DNA of 64,000 nt from NCBI RefSeq assembly GCF_902635505.1, contig NC_045428.1:225572107-225636106 (forward strand). Direction: 5' to 3'. How positions within the stretch are numbered: the stretch's first letter is position 1; each line of letters begins with the position of its first letter. The DNA comes from Sarcophilus harrisii. Its lineage: Eukaryota > Chordata > Mammalia > Dasyuromorphia > Dasyuridae. Of the stretch, positions 11,490 through 23,400 are shown in pieces. A program made the position numbers and the translations under genes. The notes under the pieces were generated by a model that had not been told where the DNA came from, did no database searches, and saw only the letters and a program-made list of their open reading frames with translations.

Positions 11490-11650
11490 GCCTTGGAAAA
11501 GGCTTAGATGTCATCTGGTTCATCTGACTCATTTTACTGATGAGACTAAGGGCCAGAAAAAGATTTTAAAAATATTTGCTCTTGAGTCTCAGGGTTATTA
11601 AATAGCAAAGCCAGGATTCAAGTCTAGCTCCTTTCTCTGTGGGGCCAGCA
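11490..11650 (-). mobile_element. MIR-like SINE, antisense
   Basis: 'GACTCATTTTACTGATGAGA' through 'GCCAGGATTCAAGTCTAGCT'. Confidence 0.6.
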
Positions 11651-12002
11651 TTCCCTTGATCTGATGAATACAAATTTAGTTAGCTTTTGTAAATAAATAC
11701 AGGAAGTACAGTTATCCCTTCTACATCTCTACTTTCACCATTACAGGTTTCATAGTTTGGCACAAGAAATTAAAGGTGAATTTGGGGGAATTCTGTAGAA
11801 GCTGCATATAACATGAAAAGAAAAAGAAACTTAGGAACACTTAAAATAGATGTATAGTATGATTTAATATCAACATAATTTATTTTTAATAACATAGTAA
11901 TTCAGACTTCTTCTCTGGTACAAAAGGAGTACCAAAAAATTTTACTTGGATTTACCAGATTATGGAGGTATCTCTCCCCTAACCCCCAAAATGTGAAAGG
12001 GA

Positions 12003-12203
12003 TAACAATACTTTATAAATATTACCACATTTGATTCTTGTAATAACTCAGAGTAGGTGCTATTATTCCCATTTTACAGATGAGGAAATAACAATAGGAA
12101 GTTAAGAGACTTTCCTGGGATCCTTCAGCTAGTAAGTATCTGAAGCAGAATTTGAACTCAGGTCTTCTCAGGCTCTCTACCCACTGCAGCACCTAGCTGT
12201 CTA
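12003..12203 (-). mobile_element. MIR/THER-like SINE, antisense
   Basis: 'CATTTTACAGATGAGGAAAT ... GAATTTGAACTCAGGTCTTC ... GCAGCACCTAGCTG'. Confidence 0.8.
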
Positions 12204-12667
12204 GCTTAGTAATATTTGTAACACCCTCTTTACAGGGGTGGTATAATGAGGCTCCATTGAAATATTGCATATATACAAGTAACAGTTATTATTGTTACTA
12301 TTACTATGATTATCTTTGGAACCATTTCTAAAATCATCCCTTCCTAGAGGCAGAGAGGATTATTTTTGCCCTAAGATCTGATCTTTTACTTTTTCTAATA
12401 GACTGATGATATGGCTATATACAGGCTATTTTATTAAATGTTTTTAGTTTGTGCTTCTGCAAACCTAAGGTGGTTTGGTCTCTGAGGGCAGGCAGTGTAC
12501 TTGTTTGAATTCACTCAGTAAAAATCTCTGGAGAAATACATGCAGAAAGATAAGGGAAAGGTATTTTACTGGAATTCTGCTGCCATTCCCAACACCCAAA
12601 ATTCTTTCTTCTGTGAAAAAGTGTGAAAGAATCTAGAGTATGTTCACAATGAACTACTCTTGCCTCC

Positions 12668-12895
12668 AGTGTTCAGTCTTTTCAATCATATGATTCTATT
12701 TGGGTTTTCTTGCAGAGATACTAACATGGTTTGCTCTGTCTTGCTCCAGCTTATTTTACAGATGAGGAAACTGAGGCAAGCTAAATGGTGAGCCTAGGGC
12801 CACATAGCTAGGAAGTATCTGAGGCCACATTTGAACTTGGGTCTTTTTGACTCCAGACCAGACATTCTATACACTTTGCTACCTAGCTGCCCCTA
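12668..12895 (-). mobile_element. tRNA-derived marsupial SINE, antisense
   Basis: 'TTGGGTTTTCTTGCAGAGAT ... TTTTACAGATGAGGAAACTG ... TACCTAGCTGCCCC'. Confidence 0.85.
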
Positions 12896-13007
12896 ATCTC
12901 AGTAGCCCGATGTATTTTGGAAATCTGATTCACAAAAATACTTTTTTAGAGATTTAACTTAACTTTATTCCTGTGTTTTTTAGTTTCATTTTGAAATGGT
13001 AGTCATT

Positions 13008-13878
13008 CAGGGAAAGATAATGCGGAATGTTGGAGGGGATGTGGGAAAACAGGGACACTAATACATTGTTGGTGGAACTGTGAATACATTCAGCCATTCT
13101 GGAGAGCGATTTGGAACTATGCCCAAAAAGTTATCAAACTATGCATACCCTTTGATCCAGCAGTGTTTCTATTGGGCTTATACCCCAAAGAGATACTAAA
13201 GAAGGGAAAGGGCCCTGTATGTGCCAAAATGTTTGTGGCAATCCTGTTTGTAGTGGCCAGAAACTGGAAATTGAAGGGATGACCATCAATTGGAGAATGG
13301 CTGAATAAATTGTGGTATATGAATATTATAAAATATTATTGTTCTGTAAGAAATGACCAGCAGGATGATTTCAGAAAGGTCTGGAGAGATTTACATGAAC
13401 TGATGCTAAGTGAAATGAGCAAAACCAGGAGATCATTATATACGTCAACAACAATACTGTATGAAGATGTATTCTGATGGAAGTGGATTTCTTCATCAAA
13501 GAGAAGATCTAACTCACTTTCAATTGACCAATGATGGACAGAAGCAGCTACACGCAAAGAAAGAACACTGGGAAATGAATGTAAACTGTTTGCATTTTTG
13601 TTTTTCTTCTCAGGTTATTTTTACCTTCTGAATCCAATTCTTCCTGTGCAACAAGAGAACTGTTCGGTCCTGCACACATATATTGTATCTAGGATATACT
13701 GTGACATATTTAACATGTATAGGACTGCTTCCCATCTCGGAGAGGGGGTGGAGAGAGGGAGGGGAAAAGTCGGAATAGAAGTGAGTGCAAGGGATAATGT
13801 TGTAAAAAAAAATTACCCAGGCATTGGTTCTGTCAATAAAAAGTTATAATTATGAAAAAAAAAGAAAATTAAAAAATA
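13008..13878 (+). mobile_element. 5'-truncated LINE-1 with 14-bp target-site duplication
   Basis: Encodes the C-terminal part of L1 ORF2 (CWRGCG, HCWWNCE, IPFDPAV, GLYPKEI) followed by a 3' UTR and A-rich tail. It is flanked by a perfect AAATGGTAGTCATT at 12994-13007 and 13879-13892, so both insertion ends are defined. The ORF2 remainder has at least one stop. Confidence 0.9.
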
Positions 13879-14111
13879 AAATGGTAGTCATTTTAAAAAG
13901 ACATTAATTTTGACACTGAGGATTTTGAATTAAACATTTGGGATTTTTCTTGTTAAACTCATTTATTTTTATTTAAACTTCCACTAATGAAACCTATTTT
14001 CTCTTTAGCTTTTAGGTATACTTTGTTACATCAATATTATGTCTTCAATGATTTTAGATTTTTTGTAAGGAAACATTACTGAATTTTAAAACACTATAAA
14101 AGTGATAATGT

Positions 14112-14338
14112 TGCTAAGCTTTGGACTTGGGGTCATGAAGATGTTAATTCAAATCGCCCTCAAATATTTGCTATCTATGTGACCTAGGGCTACCTTTAAC
14201 CTTTCTCAGTCTCAGTTTTGTAAATGTGAAATGGGTTTAATAATAGTACCTACTTCACAGGGTGGTTTTAAGGATCAAATGAAGTAATATAGGTGTGCTT
14301 TGCAAACTTGATAGCATTATATAAATGAAACTTGTGGT
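14112..14338 (+). mobile_element. MIR/THER-like SINE
   Basis: 'GGACTTGGGGTCATGAAGAT ... AATAATAGTACCTACTTCAC ... TATATAAATGAAAC'. Confidence 0.75.
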
Positions 14339-14339
14339 T

Positions 14340-14964
14340 TATCAGCTGATCTGAACAGCTTGCTCAGCTGATAGTGATCATTATAGTTTTATCAAATCAA
14401 TACCATAACTGAGTAAAATCTTCAGTTCGACATCTATAGATACATCCCGATTTCTTGTAGTTCTCCACCACAATGCCCCGAGGGAGCTTCCCCAAACACC
14501 AACGGGAAACATGAGGACCATGCATTCCTGAAGGGCTTTCAGCAAGGACTTTCTAGACCTGTTACTCTTTTTCCAGTCACCTGATAGTTCTGGCCAGAAA
14601 GAACACTAATCTCTCCCAAGGTTTATGTGATTTCATGTGGCCAAAATATCCAAAAGTTATTTCAGTTAAACAACTGGTCACTGTTATGGAGATGGGAGCA
14701 GGTAGAGAAAATGAAGAAGGAATGAATTAATAAAAAATCATTTGTTTAAATGGATGTCAATTTGGAATATACAAAAAGGTAAACCTGAAGCCCTATAGGA
14801 TCCAAGCCTAGATTCATAAGAATGTTAATTATAAGATTACTCTTATAATACCTTGTTTCCAACAGGCAAATCTTCACTAGGAGATTTTGCTTTAAGTCTC
14901 ATATTTACTTGGAAAGCTTATCCTGTTTGCCCATGCAAGCCCTTTGAGTTTCCTTTTATTAAGA
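14340..14964. other. Unassigned stretch with a few clustered CpGs
   Basis: No repeat recognised. 14425-14515 holds several CpGs and a 13-codon ATG frame (MPRGSFPKHQRET), too short to call a gene. Confidence 0.3.
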
Positions 14965-15137
14965 CAGCATGGCTGGAGGATGGAACAAGATAGTTGAAAG
15001 ATGGAAAGAAACGAGTTCAAATCCTTCCTCAGATGTGAATTAGCTCAGTAACCCAGGACAAATCAAGCTCTTTGAGCTTTCTTATTTGTAAAATGATTGA
15101 GTTGGACACCATGACTTCTAAGGTTCTAAATCTACCC
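14965..15137 (+). mobile_element. MIR-like SINE
   Basis: 'GACAGCATGGCTGGAGGATG ... CTTATTTGTAAAATGATTG ... GACACCATGACTTCTAAGG'. A short duplicated segment (CTAAATCCACCATTCTA) follows at 15135-15195. Confidence 0.6.
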
Positions 15138-15229
15138 AGTTCTAAATCCACCATTCTATATTTCTAAACACCCAATTCTAAATCCACCATTCTACATTTA
15201 CCTTTAAAAAGAGCCCCTAATCTCTTTCC

Positions 15230-15505
15230 CTATAACCTTCCCATTCTTGAAGGCTCACCTTATGCAAGAAGTTTCACTGATCTCTCACTTGTAGTTCTTT
15301 GTACTCAGCACTGAACTGTATAGCATTTTGTATAATATGTTATATTTTTAGTCATGTCTTCCTAACTAAATGGTAAATTTTTCAAAAACAGAGACCATAC
15401 CTTTACTATACTCCTTCTTTATCCCATAGCACATAACATAGCACAAAATATATAATGTTTTAATATATTATAATGCTTAATAAATATTTAGTGATTATAT
15501 AAACT
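15230..15505 (+). mobile_element. L2-type LINE 3' end
   Basis: 'AAGAAGTTTCACTGATCTCT', 'ACAGAGACCATACCTTTACT' and 'TAATGCTTAATAAATATTTA' follow the order of an L2/CR1 3' UTR. Confidence 0.65.
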
Positions 15506-16285
15506 CTAATATGTGTTTACATGTCTTCTTAAAAATTTGTTCACACAGAAAATTATCTACACAGTAATCTAACTTCCTAAAGTCAGAGATTATAACCAGC
15601 TAACTTGTTTTGGGTGGCCCCTGATGTGGACTGCTACATAATGAATATTTGATGGAATTGATTGTGTCTTTCATTGATTTTTTTGTATAACTTGCAAATT
15701 GTATTTGGCATTAATTTTTAATGAACTTTTAAAATGCTGTCTTTTCCTTTTTGGCTAAATATTAAAGCCTAGAACAAGAATCAAACTATTAATAGAACCA
15801 TCAAATGTCAGAATGGGAAATGACTAATCCAACCCTCTCCATTTTAGATTTATTGTAATTGTCCAAAAGTCCAGTAGATGGGGTTCCAGCATTCAGGGAA
15901 AATTCTCCTATTAAAAGATACAAGGAGAAAATTTTGATACACAGGTGACACATTGATAGGTACGTAGGCAGATGGACCCACGGAACTCAGTACGTAATTT
16001 TTTTCTTCACCAAGGACTCAGGGATCTCTTCTGCTTACAACATAACCTTTGTACCAATTGTATCAATGACAGGTGAACAAAGATTACATACACTCACACG
16101 GAGACACATATATATATGTATTTGTAGATGTATGTTTGTGTTAAATAGATTGAAAAAAACAGGATAATCAATTACCTAACAACACTAAAAAACAGTTTTG
16201 TTTCAGGCACTATTACCTCCAGTAATAGGGATTAATTCAATCTCATGTTCAAACAGAGATAAAGATTTTCTTTGTTAATAAAAAG
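15506..16285. other. Unassigned AT-rich stretch
   Basis: No gene, RNA or clear repeat seen. Confidence 0.35.
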
Positions 16286-16289
16286 AGCT

Positions 16290-16515
16290 AGTTTTATGGA
16301 GCATTTTAAAATTTGCAAAGCATTTTACAGATATCTCATTTAATCCTCAAAACCACCATGGGAAGTAAATGTTATTCTCAATGAGAAGAGGAAACTAGAG
16401 CAAAACTGAAGTTAAGCAACGTGGTCTCATAGCTATTAAGCATCTGAGACTGAATTTGAACTTAGATCTTCTGATTCCAGATACAGTATTCTTATTTCCT
16501 GTCCACCTAGCTTAA
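16290..16515 (-). mobile_element. MIR/THER-like SINE, antisense
   Basis: 'AGCATTTTACAGATATCTCA ... GAATTTGAACTTAGATCTTC ... CTGTCCACCTAGCTT'. Confidence 0.7.
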
Positions 16516-16544
16516 TGTGCTTGTCATTAACATAATGCAGCACA

Positions 16545-16860
16545 CGGATGGAGTGGAGGCAGGAAGATTCATCTTCCTGATGTTCAGGAACATAAGGAAC
16601 ATCTTCCTGAATTCAAAACTGGCCTAAACACTTTTTGTACAACCCTGAGCAAATCACTTCACTCTGTTTGCTTCATCTGTAAAATGAACTGTAAAATGGG
16701 AAACTATTCCAGTATCTTTGCCAGGGAAACCTCAAAATGAGATCATAAAGAATCTGAAACAACTAAATAATAACATAAAATATTCTACATATCTCAAAGA
16801 ACTGATGTGAGGATCAGATGAGGAAAATATGTATTTTTGCCCAGTAAGCAGGTGTAGTTG
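16545..16860 (+). mobile_element. tRNA-derived SINE with internal duplication, plus MIR tail
   Basis: SINE order is kept, but 'GAACATCTTCCTGA' type text occurs twice near 16570-16610. 'AAACTATTCCAGTATCTTTG' and 'GAATCTGAAACAACTAAATA' close it near 16780, followed by a short MIR-like tail. Confidence 0.65.
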
Positions 16861-17077
16861 TAAATATAATCACTATTTTCACCCACAAATTAACAATTCA
16901 TTAATATCATTTTTAAGATTATTCTCATCACCATCCTTTAAAGGGCAAATATTAAAGATTTGCAAGACATAACAGACATGCCTCCTGATGCAAATTCTTG
17001 TGTCCAAAAGGATAGAACTTAAGTCTGCACCAGGATCTTACATATGGTACTCTTGCAAGTTAAAAATGAATGCAAGG

Positions 17078-17196
17078 GAGGCAGCTAGATAGTGCAATGG
17101 GTAGAGTACTGGCCTGGAGGACCTTAGTTCAAATACAGCCTCAGATTCTTGACATCTACTAGCTGTGTGACCCTAATTGTCTCCCCCCAAAAAAGG
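17078..17196 (+). mobile_element. tRNA-derived SINE, short form ending in A-run
   Basis: 'GGCAGCTAGATAGTGCAATG ... TTCTTGACATCTACTAGC ... CTAATTGTCTCCCCCC', then an A-run. Confidence 0.8.
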
Positions 17197-17216
17197 GAGA
17201 ATGAAAGAACAGATAA

Positions 17217-17560
17217 AGGAAAAGGCATTTATTTATTAAGCATTTTCTATGTGACAAATACTATTCTAAGGGCTGAGGAGACAAATAGAAAAAGCAAGAC
17301 AAGTTCTCCAAGAACTCACACTCTAAGGAAAAACAACATTAAAAAAAAAAAAAATGAGCTTCAGAACAGGTGGGAAAGACCTGGAATTCTAAGAGTGCAG
17401 AATGGAGTGGCAAGGCTCAAAGTCCTTTAGGTTACCTAAAAGGGTGCTGACAATGTCAGAGGTGGGTATAGACCCTTATAATCCACATAAAATGGAAGAG
17501 CTCAGATGGAAGGGCCAGAGCATTCAGTGAGGTCTAGTGAGTCAGTATCATTGGAAGGAG
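17217..17560 (-). mobile_element. L2-type LINE 3' end, antisense
   Basis: 'TTTATTTATTAAGCATTTTC ... AAGTTCTCCAAGAACTCACA', then A/G-rich diverged text. Confidence 0.6.
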
Positions 17561-17849
17561 TGGATCTAATAACTACCATCTCATCCCAAGTTCTATAAAC
17601 AATTCAAAGAAGGTCAGGGGAGAAAAAGGAGTAAACACTACATATTAACTTGGAAAAATAGCTTTTTTCCCCCTTACCACTGACGTTTTAATTTAGATAA
17701 GGGAAGAATTTTGTTACATCTCAGATGATGATGATGAATCCTTATAAGGATTTCTTTTTCTACAAAAAAAAAAATCTATTACAGTCACAAAAGCTAAAAC
17801 AATCCCAAAAAAAGGAAAGAACAATTCAACATAAGTTAAGGTTTTATAA

Positions 17850-18210
17850 ATAAAATGAAATGAGTAAAACCAGGAGAATATACACAGTAACAACAACATT
17901 GTACTGTGATCAATTGTGAATAAATTTAGCTATTTTCAGCAACACAATGAGCCAATACAATTCCAAAGGATTAACGATGAAAAATTCTATTCACTTCTAG
18001 AGAAAGAACTAATAAAGCCTGAATGCAGATCAAAGCATACTTTTAAAAATTTTATTCATTTTGGTTTTTTGGTCTTTCTTTTTTTTTGCACATGGCTGGC
18101 TAATATAGAAATTTTTGTGGGTTAGCATATATATAATCTCTATCAAATTGTCATCCTACGGAGAGAAAGAATATGAAACTCAAAAAAAATTTTTTTAATG
18201 AATGTTAAAT
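17850..18210 (+). mobile_element. LINE-1 3' end
   Basis: 'GAAATGAGTAAAACCAGGAG', 'GTAACAACAACATTGTACTG', 'GCATATATATAATCTCTATC' and an A/T-rich terminus. Confidence 0.8.
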
Positions 18211-18395
18211 TTTTTTTATTTTTTGGTTTTTTTTGGGGGGGGGGATGGATCTGTGTTTTATTTTGCAACATCACATGACTGCATATATATAATATATAAA
18301 TAATTGCTTGTCTTCTCAGGGAGGGAGAGAATATGAAGTTCAATTTTTTTTAATGAATTTTTAAAAATTTTTATATGTAATTGAAAAAAATTAAG
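18211..18395 (+). mobile_element. Second LINE-1 3' terminus directly after the first
   Basis: Repeats the terminal part of the preceding copy (T-run, 'GCATATATATAATATATAAA', 'CTTCTCAGGGAGGGAGAGAA', 'TATATGTAATTGAAAAAAAT'), as if the terminus were tandemly duplicated. Confidence 0.65.
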
Positions 18396-18457
18396 GTGTA
18401 TAAATGTTAGGTGGTTTCCTTTTCATGACCTATGAGGGGATTACGTGGAGGTTCCAG

Positions 18458-18697
18458 TGGTTGTTATTCAGTCATGTCTAAATCTTGGTGACCCCATTTG
18501 GGGTTTTCTAGGCAGAGATACAAGAGTGGTTTGCCATTTCCTTCTGCTCTTTTTACGGACGAGGAACTGAGACAAACAGAATTAAGTGACTTGCTGAGGG
18601 TACCATGGCTAATAAATGTCTGAAGTCATATTTGAACTTGGGCCTTCCCAACTATAGACTTGGCACTCTATCCGCTGAGCTCCTTAACTGCCTAGTG
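18458..18697 (-). mobile_element. tRNA-derived marsupial SINE, antisense
   Basis: 'CAGTCATGTCTAAATCTTGG ... GGTTTGCCATTTCCTTCTGC ... CTCTATCCGCTGAGCTCC'. Confidence 0.85.
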
Positions 18698-18867
18698 GTT
18701 TGTATCAGTTGTTGACAGTCTTTCCTGCAACTACTTTAATTTGGGATCTTTAAGCAATCAGGGAACTGTCTCAGTGCTGAGTACCCTCATTTCATGAGGC
18801 AATCAAGTCTCAAGAATTGCTTCCCTACATTTTAAAAGGTACTCCTACTACACCCCAAGAGATATTC

Positions 18868-19018
18868 CCTCCCTCCCCTTTTTGTAGTGGAGGAAATTGA
18901 GATTAAGAGAAATAAATGTCTTGCCTATAGTCATACTTCTTGTGTTAGAAGCAATGTTTGAACCCATATTTTTCTGATCCCAAGTCCAGCATTGTAAACA
19001 CTATTCTCTAGTGGCTCT
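18868..19018 (-). mobile_element. MIR-like SINE fragment, antisense
   Basis: 'GTGGAGGAAATTGAGATTAA ... CCCAAGTCCAGCATTGTAAA'. Confidence 0.6.
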
Positions 19019-19147
19019 CAAGTATTGTACAAAATACACAAGGCTTATTTAAAATAGAACATGAGAGGTTCAAACAAAAAAAAAAAAATGTTATATGAAG
19101 CCCAAAGGGGAAAAAAAAAAAAGATACCTACTGGAGCAAGATTTCAT

Positions 19148-19385
19148 GAAATAGCAATAACTAGCATTTACATAGCATCTTAAGGTTTGCAATGTGCTCT
19201 ACAGATATTTTATAATAAGAACCCTGGAAGATAGGTACCATTATTATCCCCACTTTACAAATAAGTAAACTGAGATAGATTAATGACTTGTGCAGGGTCA
19301 CACAGCTAGGACAATCCTAGATCAGGTTTGAATTTAGGTCTTCCAGACTCCGGGTCTTCTGTCCACTGTGTCACTCATTATCTCT
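19148..19385 (-). mobile_element. MIR/THER-like SINE, antisense
   Basis: 'CTAGCATTTACATAGCATCT ... GGGTCACACAGCTAGGACAA ... CTTCTGTCCACTGTGTCACT'. Confidence 0.85.
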
Positions 19386-20110
19386 GAGCTATCTTGAAAT
19401 ATAAGGAGCATTTTAATAGGCAGGGGCTTTCTGAACATAAGGAAAACCATAGCTCATGTGGGAGAGACAGCTCACAATCATCACAAAAGTCCTGAGGCAG
19501 CAGGATCCCCAAAGTAAGTATTGGGGAGCAGAATTTGAACTCCAGTCTTATAGGCTACTGGTCCAACATCCCAGCCACCTGGCTGCTCAGTAGAGATCAT
19601 TCCATGAGCACCCAGTAAATCAAATCCACAGAAAGAAAGTCCCAATAAAGTTAAGAAACTCTTTTGGATTAGCCCTGAATTTCATAGGTAGAATGTTCAT
19701 TCAGAACTCCTCCACCAAAGGCCCAAATGGCTGTGGTCCTGAGCATAACAATTTCTCATGAGCATCTGGGAACCTCTCTTGTAATGCTCCTGGATCCTGC
19801 TGGACCTCCCCCAACACACACACACACACCTGCAAAAAGTGGCAGGTGCCGATGTGGCTCAACCACATGAAAGGGAAAAATGGAGTAAAATTCAGGCGAG
19901 TGCCTCCAGTGTGAAAAAGAAATAGAAACTTGCTCAAGCCGGTCCTGCTGAGAAAATGCTCCAGTCAGTAAGAAGGCCGTGATGTCTGCTGGCCAGCACT
20001 GGGGTGGGGAACAGAGAGCAAGCAACTGGAAAAACTACCAAAAAAGTGAAAACCTCAAATGTGTCAAGGTGGGAGGAAAAAACTTAGTAAAAACCTGGTG
20101 CACAAGCAGA
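19386..20110. other. Mostly unassigned stretch; weak SINE remnant at 19490-19590
   Basis: 19490-19590 ('GAATTTGAACTCCAGTCTTA', 'CCAGCCACCTGGCTGCTC') looks like an antisense SINE end. The rest, including a CA run at 19807-19829, is not recognised. Confidence 0.35.
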
Positions 20111-20114
20111 GAAA

Positions 20115-20960
20115 TCAATAGAGAAGGTCCAAAACCAGAATGACCAAAACCTCAAAGATAACAAAGGTCTCAGGGCAAATATAATATTAAGAATTCGTCA
20201 CCAGTGCCTGATGAAAAACTGAATCCTGTGAACTTCTCAGAGAGCACAGAACAAAATGCCCCAAAACGTAAAATCCATAAAAGAAGAAATTAGAAATAAA
20301 TACAATAAGAAGTAAAAGGAGGGAGTAATCATGATCTCAGACAAAGTTAAAGTAAAATGGATTTAATTAAAAGAAGAAAATAGGGAAACTACCCAAATGT
20401 CAGTCATAATATTGTTTTAGACTATTTAAAATAAGTGGACAGTTTAATTGGACTATTGTTGTGGTACAGGAAATGATGGGCTGTTGGATTCAGAAAAATA
20501 GGGAAAGATTTAGACTTATAAAGGAGGATGTTATTCAGAAAAACAGAGGTCAAACAAGCTTAGTACAGTCTTACATAGATGTACATAATGTGTTTGTGTG
20601 TGATATAGATTTCTATGCATAAGTATATATGTATGTTCATATATATAGTGTGTATATGTATACATGTATGTGGTGTGCCACAATCATAACTACCTGGGAG
20701 GAGAGGTGGGAGAGGAAAGGGAAAAAAGAATAAAGTACACAGCAAAGAACAAAAGAAAATTTACAAGGAAACAAAGACAAGATAGACAGGTTTGAACACA
20801 ATGTACAATATTTATTATATACCTTGCTTGAAATGGATATTTATGGCTTTATATTTTGAATCATCTCTGCTGTACATATGATATTTTTTTTATTTTCCTA
20901 TTTCATATTTAAGTTTAATTTATTTAAGGAAATTAAGGAATAAAGGAAAAAAGGAATAAA
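20115..20960 (+). mobile_element. Unclassified LINE-like repeat, copy B
   Basis: The 3' half (20690-20960) matches copy A at 8860-9000: 'AGCAAAGAACAAAAGAAAAT', 'TATTTATTATATACC', 'TATATTTTGAATCATCTCTG'. A TATG/TG-rich tract (20580-20675) occupies the same place as in copy A. A decayed coding-like part (20310-20400) precedes it. Confidence 0.45.
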
Positions 20961-21530
20961 TGATCTCTAAAATAAAAAAATTAAAAGCTCTGAATGCAGA
21001 TTAAAAAAAAAAAACTAGGAAAATTGAAATCCTGTTGGAGAATCTAAAAAAATGAGAATAAAAACCTTGAAATACAAAAGTACTGAAATGAAGAAAATTC
21101 ATCAAGAGAGAAGTAAAAGGCAATAATATTTTTTAAATGTATGAATTCTAAACAAATCAAAATACTAACCATTTTGCTAAATTATTATGATGTAATTTTA
21201 AAATCATGTCTCTCAGAAGAGCATGAAAAATTACAAAACCTAGATATCTCAATTTGTGAAATAATACAAGGGACGTGTTCATAACTTCTGAATATGGACA
21301 ACAAAGCATCAATTGAGAAAATCCACAGATTGCTGCCAGAATAAAAAAAAAAAAGTTTCAAACTATAAAATATAGAGGGCTTGAATTTAATAATTTCAAT
21401 GCCAACTAATTTTTTTGAGTAGTCAAAAGAAACTTTGTTTTCAAGAAAAAGAATTTTGAATAACAGAATGGTGTTGTAAAGTCAAGAAAAAAATTGTTCT
21501 TCAAAAGAATGGTATATTTGGAAAAGAATT
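20961..21530. other. Unassigned A-rich stretch
   Basis: A-rich with no intact frame; may be decayed LINE coding sequence but could not be assigned. Confidence 0.35.
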
Positions 21531-21965
21531 GACAAGACATGACAACTGGTTAAATGTGGGAGGTTAATGAGAGGACACTTGATGATACCAAAGGTTCAAC
21601 TATGGTTAACTAGGTGAAAGGTGATCCTATTGATAGAAATAGAGTGTTCAGGAAGAGAAAAGGGTCTTGAGAAATTTTAGTTTTTAGCACATTGACTTTG
21701 AGATACTAGAGATATCCAGGAAGTGAAAAATACAAATTTGATGTTCAGGAGACAAGTCAGAGGTACAGATAATAAGAAACTATCTTCAGAGATGATGTAG
21801 TTAAATTTATGAGAGTAAATAAAGTAACCAAGGGAAAAACAAGAGAGTAAAGGGTATGGGACCAATTAGAATGTTAAATTAATCACAAGTGAGAACTAAG
21901 AAAAAGACAGAAAAGAAATTCACTGAGGTAGAAAACAAAGTAGGTAAACTCATTTTTGCTGAAAA
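21531..21965 (-). mobile_element. L2-type LINE reverse-transcriptase region, antisense, decayed
   Basis: A/G-rich text with the antisense L2 coding order ('TTTAGCACATTGACTTTGAG', 'AGATATCCAGGAAGTG'). Confidence 0.55.
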
Positions 21966-22017
21966 CAAGAGAAGGAGATAGAAGGAAGGACCGATCAATA
22001 ATAGTTTCAGAAATAAC

Positions 22018-22145
22018 TTAAGTACTTCTCTCTTGATCCTCCCAATAACCCCATGAGAAAATTATATAGAGATAATATCATTCCCACTTTATAGATTATG
22101 AAACTGTGGCTTAGAAAAATGTGACCCATAATTATTAACTACTAG
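22018..22145 (-). mobile_element. MIR-like SINE fragment, antisense
   Basis: 'GATCCTCCCAATAACCCCAT ... TTTATAGATTATGAAACTGT'. Confidence 0.6.
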
Positions 22146-22149
22146 AGGT

Positions 22150-22442
22150 AGGAGCAGAAAAAGAACTGATAAAATCTGAATGTAGATGGAAGCATACTAT
22201 TTTTCACTTTCTATATTTTTGTGGGGGGTTTTTCCCTTTGAGTCTGTATCTTCTTTCACAACATGACTAATGTAGTGACCTGTTTTACACCGTTGAACAT
22301 GTATAACCTATATCAGATTGCTTACTGTCTCATGAAGAAGAGAGGTTAGGGAGAGAAAATTTGGAACTCAAAAAAATTTTAAATGAATATTAAAATATTA
22401 AAAATTGTCTTTATATGTAAATGAGGGAAAATTTTTTTTTAA
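22150..22442 (+). mobile_element. LINE-1 3' end
   Basis: 'GAACTGATAAAATCTGAATG', 'CACAACATGACTAATGTAGT', 'TATATCAGATTGCTTACTGT' and A/T-rich terminus. Confidence 0.8.
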
Positions 22443-22654
22443 GTTGAAGTTTTGGAAAGAGTATTGAAATCCAAATCTTGCTCTCTCTCCAGAGTTCTAG
22501 TCCCACAAATTCAAGTATCCCAGAGCACAGCCAATTAAGTATTTCCTAAGCTTCTCAAACTCAACATGTCCAAATATACTCATTATCTTTCTTCCTAAAT
22601 GCTCCCTCTTCCTAAGTCGTTGAGGTGACCACTGTCCATGTTGGAAATCCATTT

Positions 22655-22812
22655 CCTTTTCCAACTTATTTTAAAGATGAGGAAACTGAGACAGAGGGAA
22701 GTGACTTGCCCAGGATCACCCATTTTGTAAGTGTCTGAGACCAGATTTCACCTCCAGAAACGTGAGTCTTCCTGGCTCCAGGTCAGGCACTCTTATCTCC
22801 TGGGCTACTCTT
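22655..22812 (-). mobile_element. tRNA-derived/MIR-like SINE, antisense
   Basis: 'AAAGATGAGGAAACTGAGAC ... GACTTGCCCAGGATCACCC ... GGCTCCAGGTCAGGCACTC'. Confidence 0.75.
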
Positions 22813-23295
22813 AGGCTCCTATTTATTGCCTTGAAGATAAAATACAAGCTTCTCTCTTTGGCATTTAAAGTCCTGAACAATCTGTGTCCTTGACCTTTCT
22901 AGGTTCACCACACCTTCCTCCCTTCACATTGTAGCCAAAATGAGCGCTTGTTCTTCCTTATACAAGCCGTTGCTTCTGCTGTCCCCTTGCCTTTGTACAG
23001 GCTGTCCTTGCTGTGTCCTCCTCCCTCTGCATCTCAGAGTTCTTGGCACGTTGGAAGCCCCGGCTCAAATGCCACTGGGCACACGATGCCCTTCCCCAAT
23101 CATCCCTTCCCCCCATTACTCTATGTTCCATTTCTTTACATACATATGTGTGTGTGTGTATAGATTACATATAAATATCTATACAGATATATAGATATTC
23201 GTGGACTCTAAGGTGAATTCCTTAAGGACAGGGACATTTTTTATTTTTGCCTTCCCATCCCTCAGTGCTTAGTTGGAAGATAAATGCTATTAAGA
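22813..23295 (+). mobile_element. L2-type LINE 3' region
   Basis: 'GATAAAATACAAGCTTCTCT', 'TTTAAAGTCCTGAACAATCT', 'GGCTGTCCTTGCTGTGTCC' and 'GACAGGGACATTTTTTATTT' follow L2 order. A TATG/TGTG tract at 23138-23198 is inserted. Confidence 0.8.
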
Positions 23296-23400
23296 TCTGC
23301 CCTCTGCCCAGAAGCTGAATTTTCTTTTTTATGTTGTTTCCTTGAAATAGAGTGTTAGTTAGTTAGTTTTTTTTTTTTTTCCAGAGTTTATCTTGCTTTT

